A program made the position numbers and the translations under genes. The notes under the pieces were generated by a model. It worked only from the letters and a program-made list of their open reading frames with translations. It ran no database searches and had not been told where the DNA came from. From Fusibacter paucivorans (GTDB lineage: Bacteria; Bacillota; Clostridia; Peptostreptococcales; Acidaminobacteraceae), in the NCBI RefSeq assembly GCF_018390735.1, contig NZ_JAHBCL010000014.1, forward strand, positions 49,666 to 113,665: 64,000 bases of DNA, given 5' to 3'. Shown in pieces: positions 15,449 through 23,798 of this stretch. The first letter of the stretch is position 1. Each line of letters opens with the position of its first letter.

Positions 15449-17141
15449 AGTGAATCGCCTCCCCAGTTATGCCGAGTATTGCCTCGTGAACTGATTCTGC
15501 TGTTGTCGGATGAGCATAAATTGTATGCTGAAGCTTTCGGTAATCCGTCTTGTTTTCAATATGATACGTCAAACCTGCGATCAGATCAGTCGCACCCGGT
15601 CCGATTACAGCCGCGCCCAGAATACACTTTTCATCTTCTGAATAGATTAATTTGACAAAACCTTCTGTTTCGCCTTGGCTCAGTGCTTTGCCGTTTGCTG
15701 AAAAAGGAAATTTGCTAACACCATATGCCAGTCCGGTTTCCTTTGCTTTTTTTTCACTCATGCCCACAGTGGCAATTTCAGGTGATACAAAAATAGCACT
15801 CGGAACGGCATCATAGCTCATTTTACTGTCTTTTCCCATACAGTTTTCTGCCGCGACAATCCCCTGATGACTTGCAACATGCGCCAGTTGAATAATATTG
15901 GCAACATCGCCAATTGCATAGACATTCGGATTAGAAGTCGCCATATGCTCATCAACCAAAACCCCATTGCCGCGCTGATTTAATGAGACATTGAGTACCG
16001 AAAGATCAATCGCATTGAGATTTGGACGTCTGCCCACTGCCATCAGCACCTTATCGCTAACGACAAAGTGCTTTTGATCATCCTTTTTAAAGGTGACCAC
16101 TGCTTTACCGCCTTCTTCACCGTCAATCGCTTCAACACAGGCGCTCGTATAGCATTTAATACCACGCGCTTCACATGCATCTAAAATAATATCAATGACA
16201 TCTTCATCACAGTTGCATAAAATATTGTCTAAAAATTCTACGATGGTCACATCACATCCAAATGCATTGAAGATAAAGGCGAATTCCATACCGATAACAC
16301 CGCCGCCAACAATGGTTAAAGACTGAGGACAGTCTGTCATTGCCAGTATTTCTTCATTTGTCATAACGACAGGCAGATCGGAACCCGGAATAGGCAGTTT
16401 TGCCGGTGACGAACCTGTGGCAATAATGATTTTATCGCTTTTAATCACCGCGTCGACTTTGTCATTTTTGACGGTGATGACAGAATCCTTTTCAATAACC
16501 GCTTTCCCGCGGATCACTTTTACCTGCCACTTTGTTAGTAAATAGTCAATGCCACCGACGAGATTGCTGACAACACTGTTCTTCCGATTGACAATCGCTG
16601 CCAGATCAATGGCTAAATCAGAAGCATGAATGCCAAAATCTGCCGATCGCTTCATCTCATCAAAGAGATGTGCACTCTTGACAAAACTCTTCGTCGGAAT
16701 ACACCCCGTATTAAGGCATGTGCCGCCAATTTTGTCCGCTTCGATCAAGACGACATTCGCGCCGAGCTGAGCTGCTCTAATTGCGGCTACATAGCCGCCG
16801 GGGCCGCCGCCTATAATGGCAATATCACATTGGATATCTTCTTTTTTAGGCTTTGCCAGCCCAAAGCTGTACCCACTGCCAGATTTTTTATCTGCCGCTG
16901 ATTTTTGTGCACCTTCCAGCTTGGCAATGGCATTGCCAATTTTAATTGTCTGCCCTTCTTCAATCAATACAGCTGTCACTTCCCCGCTGTATTCCGACTT
17001 GACGAGGAAATTCCCCTTTGTGGATTCTGCATTGAAAAGCCCATCGCCAGCCTTGATCAAATCCCCCGGCTTGATGAGTATTTTACCAACCTTTGCCTGC
17101 TTGTCTTCGCCATACAATTTTTTTAAAATTATTTCGGTCAT
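15441..17141 (-). CDS. lpdA: Dihydrolipoyl dehydrogenase with its own N-terminal lipoyl domain
   Basis: 566 residues, longer than a plain E3 (about 470). Residues 1-75 are a lipoyl domain with the modifiable Lys42 in A-E-S-T-K-G (usually D-K-A). A flexible Ala/Lys/Ser/Gly linker follows. From 106 on comes the FAD domain: I-I-G-G-G-P-G-G-Y, redox-active Cys142/Cys147 in G-G-T-C-L-N-T-G-C-I-P-T-K, an NAD site I-V-G-G-G-V-I-G, A-I-G-D-V-A, and the active-site H-P-T-T-A-E-S. It passes electrons between dihydrolipoyl-Lys and NAD(H). No 2-oxoacid dehydrogenase or glycine-cleavage genes are in the window; the upstream partner is an AhpD-like protein. Confidence 0.93.
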   Translation of the reverse strand: MTEIILKKLYGEDKQAKVGKILIKPGDLIKAGDGLFNAESTKGNFLVKSEYSGEVTAVLIEEGQTIKIGNAIAKLEGAQKSAADKKSGSGYSFGLAKPKKEDIQCDIAIIGGGPGGYVAAIRAAQLGANVVLIEADKIGGTCLNTGCIPTKSFVKSAHLFDEMKRSADFGIHASDLAIDLAAIVNRKNSVVSNLVGGIDYLLTKWQVKVIRGKAVIEKDSVITVKNDKVDAVIKSDKIIIATGSSPAKLPIPGSDLPVVMTNEEILAMTDCPQSLTIVGGGVIGMEFAFIFNAFGCDVTIVEFLDNILCNCDEDVIDIILDACEARGIKCYTSACVEAIDGEEGGKAVVTFKKDDQKHFVVSDKVLMAVGRRPNLNAIDLSVLNVSLNQRGNGVLVDEHMATSNPNVYAIGDVANIIQLAHVASHQGIVAAENCMGKDSKMSYDAVPSAIFVSPEIATVGMSEKKAKETGLAYGVSKFPFSANGKALSQGETEGFVKLIYSEDEKCILGAAVIGPGATDLIAGLTYHIENKTDYRKLQHTIYAHPTTAESVHEAILGITGEAIHFA

Positions 17142-17154
17142 TGGTCAAGCCGCC

Positions 17155-17511
17155 TTACTGGAAATCATTTTGGAATTCATTGATACAATCTTTTAACAAG
17201 GTTACAGAATAAGCCATTGACGGACCGCCGCCAAAAGCAACTGCTACCATGGCCGTTTCTCTGACTTCTTCTGGCGTTGCACCTGCTTCAAAAGCTTTGT
17301 AACTATGGTATACAATGCAGTATTCACATCGATTATAGCAGCCGATTGCAACGCTGATCAGTTCTTTTGTCTTCAAATCAATAGCGCCCGGTTCATAGGA
17401 AGCGCCCAATAGTCCCATAAAAGCATCAACAGCCGCCTCATTGGTCTCTCTCATTTCACCAATGCCATTTACAAAATCATTCAACATTTCCCTTACATTC
17501 TTCGCCATCAT
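17155..17511 (-). CDS. AhpD/carboxymuconolactone-decarboxylase-family thiol protein
   Basis: 118 residues with the AhpD-type active site: Glu50 in T-K-E-L-I-S, then C-Y-N-R-C-E-Y-C-I-V-Y-H (Cys62, Cys65, His69, plus Cys58). In Mycobacterium, AhpD is a disulfide reductase that takes electrons from dihydrolipoyl groups recharged by Lpd and supplies AhpC. Here the next gene encodes a lipoyl-bearing Lpd 13 bases away, then the lipoate ligase, so the same relay is encoded in one operon. A start at either of two adjacent ATGs is possible (17511 or 17508), with AGGAGAAG upstream. No ahpC is nearby. Confidence 0.82.
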   Translation of the reverse strand: MMAKNVREMLNDFVNGIGEMRETNEAAVDAFMGLLGASYEPGAIDLKTKELISVAIGCYNRCEYCIVYHSYKAFEAGATPEEVRETAMVAVAFGGGPSMAYSVTLLKDCINEFQNDFQ

Positions 17512-17559
17512 TCTTCTCCTTTTGCAATTGTTTGATATTTATTTATCATGCTAACAATT

Positions 17560-17588
17560 ACTATACTAACTAATTTGGCAAATGTCAA
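17560..17588 (-). promoter_or_regulatory. Consensus promoter of the AhpD-like/lpdA/lplA operon
   Basis: Minus strand TTGACA (17583-17588), 17-bp spacer, TATAGT (17560-17565). Repeated GTTAG units overlap and follow the -10, a plausible site for the MarR regulator encoded immediately upstream. Confidence 0.7.
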
Positions 17589-17595
17589 TAACATA

Positions 17596-17636
17596 AAAAA
17601 TAAGCAGGGCACGTAAAGTGTCACTGCTTATTTTCT
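17596..17636 (-). terminator. Terminator of the MarR gene
   Basis: Minus strand AATAAGCAG/CTGCTTATT arms (9 bp) with an inner GACAC/GTGCC pairing, followed by TTTTTATG. It starts a few bases after the MarR stop codon. Confidence 0.7.
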
Positions 17637-17640
17637 TATG

Positions 17641-18072
17641 TTATTCTTTAATATTTTGATTCAATTGATTAAGCACTTTTAGAAAGATTTCAATTTCGTG
17701 CTCAGGGATATCGCGCAGCAATAAATCGCTAAAATACTGCCCCACAGGCATTAAATCGACAGCAACTTTTTTGCCTGCCTCTGTGAGCCGAATAAATTTC
17801 ATGCGCTTGTCCTCGGGATTCTCAACTCGATCCACAAGGCCATCACGTTCCATTCGATCGACGAGCCGCGCCGCAGACGGCGCTTGTATATTCATTTGCT
17901 GTGCTAATTGCTTTTGACTGATGGGCACTTCCGCAACATAAAGAAAATAGAGTGCTATCCACTGAATGCGTGTTGAGCCATGCATTTCCAGGCGACGATT
18001 GAAGTCATCAGTAACATTTTTAGAAGTCGATGACGTCACAAAAGCAATACAGTTTAAAAGATCAAATGCCAT
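17641..18072 (-). CDS. MarR-family regulator, possibly redox-sensing
   Basis: 143 residues with a winged helix: I-S-Q-K-Q-L-A-Q-Q-M helix, S-A-A-R-L-V-D-R-M-E-R-D-G-L recognition helix, and wing N-P-E-D-K-R-M-K-F-I-R-L-T-E-A-G. I chose the ATG preceded by GGAGG rather than upstream in-frame codons. The protein has a single Cys, at residue 8, close to but not exactly where OhrR-type peroxide sensors keep theirs. It lies directly upstream of the thiol-relay operon and probably controls it. The effector is unknown. Confidence 0.85.
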   Translation of the reverse strand: MAFDLLNCIAFVTSSTSKNVTDDFNRRLEMHGSTRIQWIALYFLYVAEVPISQKQLAQQMNIQAPSAARLVDRMERDGLVDRVENPEDKRMKFIRLTEAGKKVAVDLMPVGQYFSDLLLRDIPEHEIEIFLKVLNQLNQNIKE

Positions 18073-18197
18073 TTGTAAACCTCCGTCAAACGGGTTCTTT
18101 GCATCGCTATTATACATGTTTAGTCACCAGTCTGTCAATTGCGCCGCCTTCTGCATTGTAACGTTTTAAACATTCGGTGCGGCGTTTAAAACGAACA

Positions 18198-19805
18198 TTA
18201 TTTATGCAGCGAAATGTCTTTTATAATCTTAAGATTTACTTTAATGTTTCGCTTCTCTTCGTACATTTTTTCATCTGCTTTATTAACGATTGAATCAATA
18301 TGCTCTTTAAGATTATAACGAATTTCTTCAATGCCATGACTAGCACTTATCACATAGCGCCGATCTTCCATCTGATTAATCTCTCGAAACTTGTCTATGA
18401 TCTTCTGCCAAACAGCTTCCGCTTCATCTAGATTTAGATCGACAAAGACAATTAAGAATTCATCTCCACCCAACCTGATTATAAAATCTGTCTTTCCGAT
18501 CTTTTCTTCAATCACTTTCACAACACTTAAAATGAGCTCGTCACCCGCTTCGTGTCCTAAGTTATCGTTAACCTCTTTCAATCCGTTGATATCTATGAAA
18601 CAAAGGCTGCTTCTTAAGTTGCCCTTTGCATGTTTTTGAAAAGTTGATTTAATCTTTTCAAATCCTGCTCTGCGATTGAAAACACCTGTCATCGGATCAT
18701 ACGTTGAGAAATAACGCATTTGATCTTTTTCACGCTGTTTGACCATCATTAGCGATGCAAGCAGCAAAGCGATTATTAAAGCAACAAGATAGAGATAAAA
18801 ATACTGTTCTAAAACTTCTTGCACTAAAGCAACTAATGTGAAATTAAACACACATGTACTTGATGCGGGTGCCAGCATTGAGATGAGCGTCCAGTTCGCT
18901 TCATCCATTATAAGGTTGTACGCCGCATTATCAATCAAGAAATCTTGTCCCGCCGTTACTTTTGTAAAAACGAAGTGCCCTTCTGACGTTTCAACATAAC
19001 CATCATAAGACTGATTAATCGCTTGCCACGTACATGAATAAGCATTGGCAAAACGCTCTGCCTGTTTATCTTCATACATAAATGCCCACTCTAAATCCGG
19101 GTCATCCTGATGATAGAGCCAGTACCCGTCATTATTGAGCATCGCAATCGTGCCACTGCTTAAACTCGCAATGCTCTTAATGCGATCCAACATATCATTG
19201 GCATCATAATTAATAATGACAATGCCCGCTTTTTCTCCGCGATCATCATAATAAGGCATTGAAATTCTCAACATTGGTTTAATGGGAACTTCCAATACGC
19301 CATTTTCTACATTGAGGTCCAAAGGAGAAATATAAATGTCGTTCTCATTCAAGCCAATGGTATCCTTGAAGTAATAACGATTTTGCTTATTTTGCAGTTT
19401 ATTCTCCGGCACAACCTCAGCCCCGCCATCTTTATAGTCAATTCTAATTTTTTCTTTGCCGTTAACATCAATATATCGAAGCTGATCATAATGCTGTTTA
19501 CGATTGGAAAATGCTAGCCATTCGTCAACGACTTCTGACAAATCATCTGTTTCGCTATCGTGAAGTCTCAAGTGATCCGTGAGAAAGAGCAAATCACTCG
19601 TTATTTTATTTAACTTATTATAAATCGTTGCCTTCTCAGCCGCCAGAGTCATCGTTTCTTTCTCGATCAGGGTTGCTTTTTCTTTTTCATTTAAATGATA
19701 TTGAAAATAGGCAGCTATTACAGTTACTGCAAAGCTAAACATTATAAAAAAGAGCATTGTCAATTTCATCAGCTGTTTTAGATATTTTTTTCCAATATTT
19801 TTCAT
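18198..19805 (-). CDS. Membrane diguanylate cyclase with extracellular Cache-like sensor
   Basis: About 535 residues: a transmembrane segment near 10-35, an extracellular region of about 280 residues with Cache-type features (R-Y-Y-F-K-D-T, D-I-Y-I-S-P-L-D-L), a second membrane segment, then a GGDEF domain with D-P-M-T-G-V-F-N-R-R and an intact L-G-G-D-E-F active site. It should make cyclic di-GMP from GTP in response to a small ligand outside the cell. The inhibitory RxxD site five residues before the active site reads G-K-T-D, so product inhibition is probably absent. The start is uncertain among ATGs at 19817 and 19805; the latter has GGGGG five bases upstream. Confidence 0.85.
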   Translation of the reverse strand: MKNIGKKYLKQLMKLTMLFFIMFSFAVTVIAAYFQYHLNEKEKATLIEKETMTLAAEKATIYNKLNKITSDLLFLTDHLRLHDSETDDLSEVVDEWLAFSNRKQHYDQLRYIDVNGKEKIRIDYKDGGAEVVPENKLQNKQNRYYFKDTIGLNENDIYISPLDLNVENGVLEVPIKPMLRISMPYYDDRGEKAGIVIINYDANDMLDRIKSIASLSSGTIAMLNNDGYWLYHQDDPDLEWAFMYEDKQAERFANAYSCTWQAINQSYDGYVETSEGHFVFTKVTAGQDFLIDNAAYNLIMDEANWTLISMLAPASSTCVFNFTLVALVQEVLEQYFYLYLVALIIALLLASLMMVKQREKDQMRYFSTYDPMTGVFNRRAGFEKIKSTFQKHAKGNLRSSLCFIDINGLKEVNDNLGHEAGDELILSVVKVIEEKIGKTDFIIRLGGDEFLIVFVDLNLDEAEAVWQKIIDKFREINQMEDRRYVISASHGIEEIRYNLKEHIDSIVNKADEKMYEEKRNIKVNLKIIKDISLHK

Positions 19806-19925
19806 GTCTGCCCCCATCACACTTCGTTTATACAGGTTCAACTAATTCCCATATACCCAAAACATCATGAAGCTCACTGACTTTTTTAACATCGTTAAAA
19901 TATTCGCGCCCAATGCATTCGCCCT

Positions 19926-21173
19926 CTATGGGTGTCGTCGTTTCTCTTTCGATTGCGTTTTTACTTTTCCCGTCGGCTGATGCTGTTTTTTTACTTTTTT
20001 CATTGGCGCCGCTTTATCATCAAAATGTGGTCCATTTCTTTGATTGGTTTTTAAAGTCGTCTTCAAATCGTCTTTCGTTTCAAAAGCATATCTCGGAATC
20101 TTCATGTCAATAAATGCTTCAATCTTTTCGAGCCTGATCTCATCTTTTCCCGTCAAAATAGTGTAGGCAATGCCAGCCGCGCCCGCTCTGCCCGTACGTC
20201 CAATCCTGTGCACATAATCTTCCGGAAAATCCGGCAAATTATAATTGATGACATGGGATACCATGCTGATATCCAATCCCCTCGATGCAACATCTGTTGT
20301 AACCAATGTTAAAAATTCGCCTTCTCTAAAGCCTTTCATGACATTTTCACGCACTGTCTGACTTAGGCCACCATGTAGTTTCGCCACAGATAGTCCCGCT
20401 TCAAAAAGCGTTTGATGCAAGGTATCAACGCCGATTCTGGAACGGCAGAAAATAATTGCCTTCGTGGGACAGTCCCGTTTAAAGAGAAATAGCAAGTCAT
20501 CTACTTTCTTGCGATTAGACGACAGAATAACGTATTGAGCAATATGGTCGAGCACCACTTTTTCCTTTGGCGCAACGACATGCTCACTTGATTTCATATA
20601 TTTCTTTGAAAATCGTTTCACTGTTTTGTCAATGGTTGCCGAAAAGAGAAGGGTTTGACGCGACGTCGGCAAATATGACAAAATACTTTCGACATCTTCT
20701 AAAAAGCCGCCCTTAAAAAGGTGATCCGCTTCGTCGATCACAAGTGTTGACACTTCAGACAGATCTAAACGCCCTCGTGATAAATGGTGCAGCAGTCTTC
20801 CCGGCGTCGCAATAATGACATCAACCTTCCCTTCCAAAGCATGCATTTGTGCTGAAAAATCCTGCCCGCCATAGATATTAAGCACCGATAAATCATAAAA
20901 CATTTTCGCGACTTCTGTGATTTGAAGTGCGAGTTCGCGTGTCGGCGCAATGACCAATACCGAGATACCCGTAGAAGAAAGGTCTATTTTTTGAAGTGCC
21001 GGCAATAAGAATGCCAGCGTCTTACCCGTTCCCGTCTGCGCTTCTGCGATAAGATCTTTACCGGCACTGATCAGTGGAATCGCAAGTGTTTGAATAGGTG
21101 TCGGCTCCGTAATGAAGTTTTCTTCAAGGATTTGCGCATAAAAATGATTAATGCCTAATTTATGAAAAGACAT
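19926..21173 (-). CDS. DEAD-box ATP-dependent RNA helicase
   Basis: 415 residues: Q motif T-E-P-T-P-I-Q, motif I A-Q-T-G-T-G-K-T, Ia P-T-R-E-L-A, Ib T-P-G-R, II D-E-A-D, III S-A-T, IV-V region with T-T-D-V-A-S-R-G-L-D and VI H-R-I-G-R-T-G-R. The last 50 residues are a basic Lys/Arg/Gln-rich tail of the kind that binds RNA in CshA/RhlE-type helicases. The role is RNA unwinding in ribosome assembly, mRNA decay or cold adaptation. GGAGACAAA precedes the ATG. The leader contains an intrinsic terminator between promoter and ribosome site, which suggests attenuation control. Confidence 0.93.
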   Translation of the reverse strand: MSFHKLGINHFYAQILEENFITEPTPIQTLAIPLISAGKDLIAEAQTGTGKTLAFLLPALQKIDLSSTGISVLVIAPTRELALQITEVAKMFYDLSVLNIYGGQDFSAQMHALEGKVDVIIATPGRLLHHLSRGRLDLSEVSTLVIDEADHLFKGGFLEDVESILSYLPTSRQTLLFSATIDKTVKRFSKKYMKSSEHVVAPKEKVVLDHIAQYVILSSNRKKVDDLLFLFKRDCPTKAIIFCRSRIGVDTLHQTLFEAGLSVAKLHGGLSQTVRENVMKGFREGEFLTLVTTDVASRGLDISMVSHVINYNLPDFPEDYVHRIGRTGRAGAAGIAYTILTGKDEIRLEKIEAFIDMKIPRYAFETKDDLKTTLKTNQRNGPHFDDKAAPMKKVKKQHQPTGKVKTQSKEKRRHP

Positions 21174-21189
21174 TTTGTCTCCAATCCAT

Positions 21190-21217
21190 AAAAAAAGACA
21201 CGACGTGTGCGTGTCTT
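21190..21217 (-). terminator. Intrinsic terminator inside the DEAD-box helicase leader (attenuator)
   Basis: Minus strand 8-bp stem AAGACACG/CGTGTCTT with loop CACACGT, followed by a T7 run. It ends only about 16 bases before the helicase ATG, so the ribosome site lies just past the U-tract. A good promoter lies upstream of the hairpin and there is no room for one downstream. Confidence 0.7.
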
Positions 21218-21238
21218 AAGTGTGTTTTGTCAACAATG

Positions 21239-21267
21239 ATTATAGCGCAAAGCGTTCATTGTGTCGA
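21239..21267 (-). promoter_or_regulatory. Promoter of the DEAD-box helicase
   Basis: Minus strand TCGACA (21262-21267), 17-bp spacer, perfect TATAAT (21239-21244). Transcription would start near 21232 and run into the leader terminator after about 15 nt of lead sequence. Confidence 0.68.
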
Positions 21268-21326
21268 TGGTTTATCAAGTGATTATCATTTATTTATCGA
21301 ATATACTTCCTTTAACGCCTCTGTGT

Positions 21327-22352
21327 TTAATATTGATCGAACATGCGCTGTATTTCACGGGGATCATCGGTTATCGTCAGCGCCAACATCAGCAATATAC
21401 GGGATTTGGGCGCACTGTGCATCATTGCGGTTATAAAATCGCGCTGCATAAATTGCTGCGTGGGCGTTACCAGCCCTCCCCCCGTTCTTGAACCGACGAC
21501 GACAGTCACGCCATTTTCCCTCGCCGCTTCCAAACTTGCCATGGCAGCCGCTGACATATTGCCATGACCTAAACCGCTATTGATAATGCCTTTTGCACCG
21601 GCAGCAACCGCCGCATCAATAAACAGACCATCCGTGCCGAGTGCTGTGTAAACGATGTCCACGCGCGGCAGTGTTGCCAGATTGGCGACATCAAATTCTG
21701 TTTGATGGGTATGCCTTTTGACTGGTACCGACATGAAAAAAGGTTCAAAATTCTGCATAATTCCTAAGTACCCCGTGTCGGGACATTTAAAAGCGGCAAC
21801 ATTGGTCGTGTTTGTCTTTGCAACGCCAAAGGCACTGCTGATCTGATCATTCATACAAACCATGACCCCTTTGTTGCGTGCTGACGGATTTGATGCAAGC
21901 GCTATGGCATTGACTAAATTGATGGGCCCATCTGCACTGAGTCCTGTCGCCGGTCGCATCGAAGCGACCAGCACGACGGGTTTATCGGACTTGACAACTA
22001 AATTTAAGAAATACGCCGTCTCCTCCAATGTATCCGTCCCATGTGTCACGACGACACCATCAATCGTTTCCATTGACAATAGCACATCAATGCGTTTAGC
22101 AAGGGTCAGCAAATTTTCGATACTCAATTTTGAACTGCCGACATTAAAAAGCTGCTCACCGGAAATCTCAGCAAATTGATGCATTTCCGGTACAGCTTCC
22201 ATTAATGTGTCAATGCCAACCGGTTGTCTACCCGTGCTGACGCCGTAATCGGTAAGTGACAGACTGTTGCCGCCGCGACTTGCAATCGTCCCGCCTGTTG
22301 CCAATATAGTGATATGCGGTTTAGGACCGGCATTGTCTTTTATGATTGCCAT
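21327..22352 (-). CDS. L-asparaginase (type II sequence class, no signal peptide)
   Basis: 341 residues: the first catalytic Thr in A-T-G-G-T-I-A-S near residue 24, the second motif T-H-G-T-D-T-L-E-E-T, and S-A-D-G-P-I-N-L-V-N-A, all typical of bacterial asparaginases hydrolysing Asn to Asp and ammonia. I use the internal ATG preceded by GAGGAGG. No secretion signal is present, so it should be cytoplasmic. A CapA-like gene and a PepT-like peptidase gene follow upstream in the same direction, which together suggests amino-acid or peptide scavenging. Confidence 0.9.
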   Translation of the reverse strand: MAIIKDNAGPKPHITILATGGTIASRGGNSLSLTDYGVSTGRQPVGIDTLMEAVPEMHQFAEISGEQLFNVGSSKLSIENLLTLAKRIDVLLSMETIDGVVVTHGTDTLEETAYFLNLVVKSDKPVVLVASMRPATGLSADGPINLVNAIALASNPSARNKGVMVCMNDQISSAFGVAKTNTTNVAAFKCPDTGYLGIMQNFEPFFMSVPVKRHTHQTEFDVANLATLPRVDIVYTALGTDGLFIDAAVAAGAKGIINSGLGHGNMSAAAMASLEAARENGVTVVVGSRTGGGLVTPTQQFMQRDFITAMMHSAPKSRILLMLALTITDDPREIQRMFDQY

Positions 22353-22449
22353 TGTTTCCTCCTCTATTATCGAAAGCAACAATGCTTTCATTCGGCTGCA
22401 TGCGTCATTAGGTTCTTCTGTAAGGCACTTACCTCATATAAGTAGCAGC

Positions 22450-23739
22450 TTACAAATACAGATAGCCGCGTCCGTCTTTTATTTCAATTTTCGTTTGGTA
22501 TTCATCCGAAAGCTGCTGTAAGTTTTTTAAAATGCGCTCCCCGTCTTCACGACTTGCCAATTCAGGCCTGCCCTTTCGCGAGCGCTTTTTATGAAAGCCC
22601 AGCGTAATAGGAATCAGTTCAACGCAAGTAATACGATCATCTTCGACATTAAATGCCGCCATAACGGATTCAAAAACTTTTTGATTTGCCGCCAGCCCCT
22701 TTGTCCCATTCCCACTGCGTGCATCAAATGCATCAGACGGCGTCTGTTCAGGGCCTAAGTCATAAAGATCATAGAATTCAGCAGGCTGTCGTTCAACCGA
22801 ATCATTTTGGATGATAAAATCACCAAGGCTATAAAAAATCGGCCGATGCTGATAGACTTCAAACCCTCTTAAAATATGCGGCCCGTGTCCAAGATACGCA
22901 TGCGCGCCACTGTCAATACACAACCTTGCAAAGTCGCGGGCAAAGTCCGCTGATATGTCTTTTTCAGGCCCCTTAAATTCATGGACATGATGGCTGACGA
23001 GTACCACATCAGCTTGCCGTTTTGCCTCTTGGATCGCTTTGACAATGCGATCGGCATCTTTTTGATGGTAAGTTGTTACCGTTCCGGTATCGCCAACTTC
23101 AAATCGAATATTGCCAATGGCAAATCCTTCTTCCGGTTTGACAAACCCTTCTCGTTCAAGCTGCATCCTACGCGCATTGACATCCGTCTTGTTGACAATG
23201 CTTTTAAGCATATCAATTTCATGCTTTGGCAAATAGTGTACGGCTTTAAACCGCAGCATATTAATTCCCGGACGCCCCATGACATCCGGTCGCTGTTCAC
23301 CTGCAATATGCCAATCCCTGCCCGTCGAGGAAACACTGATGAGTGCGACGCGGCCTTCCGGCGTATCAACATACTTTGGCTGGCATGCTTCAGCCATATT
23401 GTTGCCGATTCCCGCATAAATACATTCCGATCGATCTAAATGCATCATTGTCTTTTGAAGCCCTTCATGCCCCCAATCCAAAGCATGATTCGTCGCACAT
23501 GCAAACAAGTTGAATCCAAGCCACTTTAAATCCTGAATAACGGGCGGTCTTGCCGCAACCCACGTGCCGCCGCTAACGGCCGCGGGAGACACTTCAAAAT
23601 CATGCACTAAAAATTCAAAATTTGTAAACCGAATATCCTTGTCTTCAAATATCTTTTTAAGCTGTATCAAACTTTCGTCACGATAAGGCAATCGTTGTGT
23701 TATCAGCGTATCGCCCGTTGCAATAATTGAAATCGCCAT
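22450..23739 (-). CDS. CapA-family (poly-gamma-glutamate synthesis/metallophosphatase-like) protein
   Basis: 429 residues with PGA_cap motifs: A-T-G-D-T-L-I at the N-terminus, N-F-E-F-L-V-H, A-T-N-H-A-L-D-W-G, S-H-H-V-H-E-F, G-H-G-P-H-I-L-R-G and Y-S-L-G-D-F-I. These match the metallophosphoesterase-like core of CapA/PgsA, but no signal peptide or membrane anchor is visible and capB/capC are absent. It is therefore more likely a soluble hydrolase than part of a capsule machine. It sits between asparaginase and a PepT-like peptidase. Confidence 0.82.
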   Translation of the reverse strand: MAISIIATGDTLITQRLPYRDESLIQLKKIFEDKDIRFTNFEFLVHDFEVSPAAVSGGTWVAARPPVIQDLKWLGFNLFACATNHALDWGHEGLQKTMMHLDRSECIYAGIGNNMAEACQPKYVDTPEGRVALISVSSTGRDWHIAGEQRPDVMGRPGINMLRFKAVHYLPKHEIDMLKSIVNKTDVNARRMQLEREGFVKPEEGFAIGNIRFEVGDTGTVTTYHQKDADRIVKAIQEAKRQADVVLVSHHVHEFKGPEKDISADFARDFARLCIDSGAHAYLGHGPHILRGFEVYQHRPIFYSLGDFIIQNDSVERQPAEFYDLYDLGPEQTPSDAFDARSGNGTKGLAANQKVFESVMAAFNVEDDRITCVELIPITLGFHKKRSRKGRPELASREDGERILKNLQQLSDEYQTKIEIKDGRGYLYL

Positions 23740-23798
23740 GCTGCCACCTCTTTATAAATCATATAAAACACGCTATCGTTATCGAATGATACTTTACT

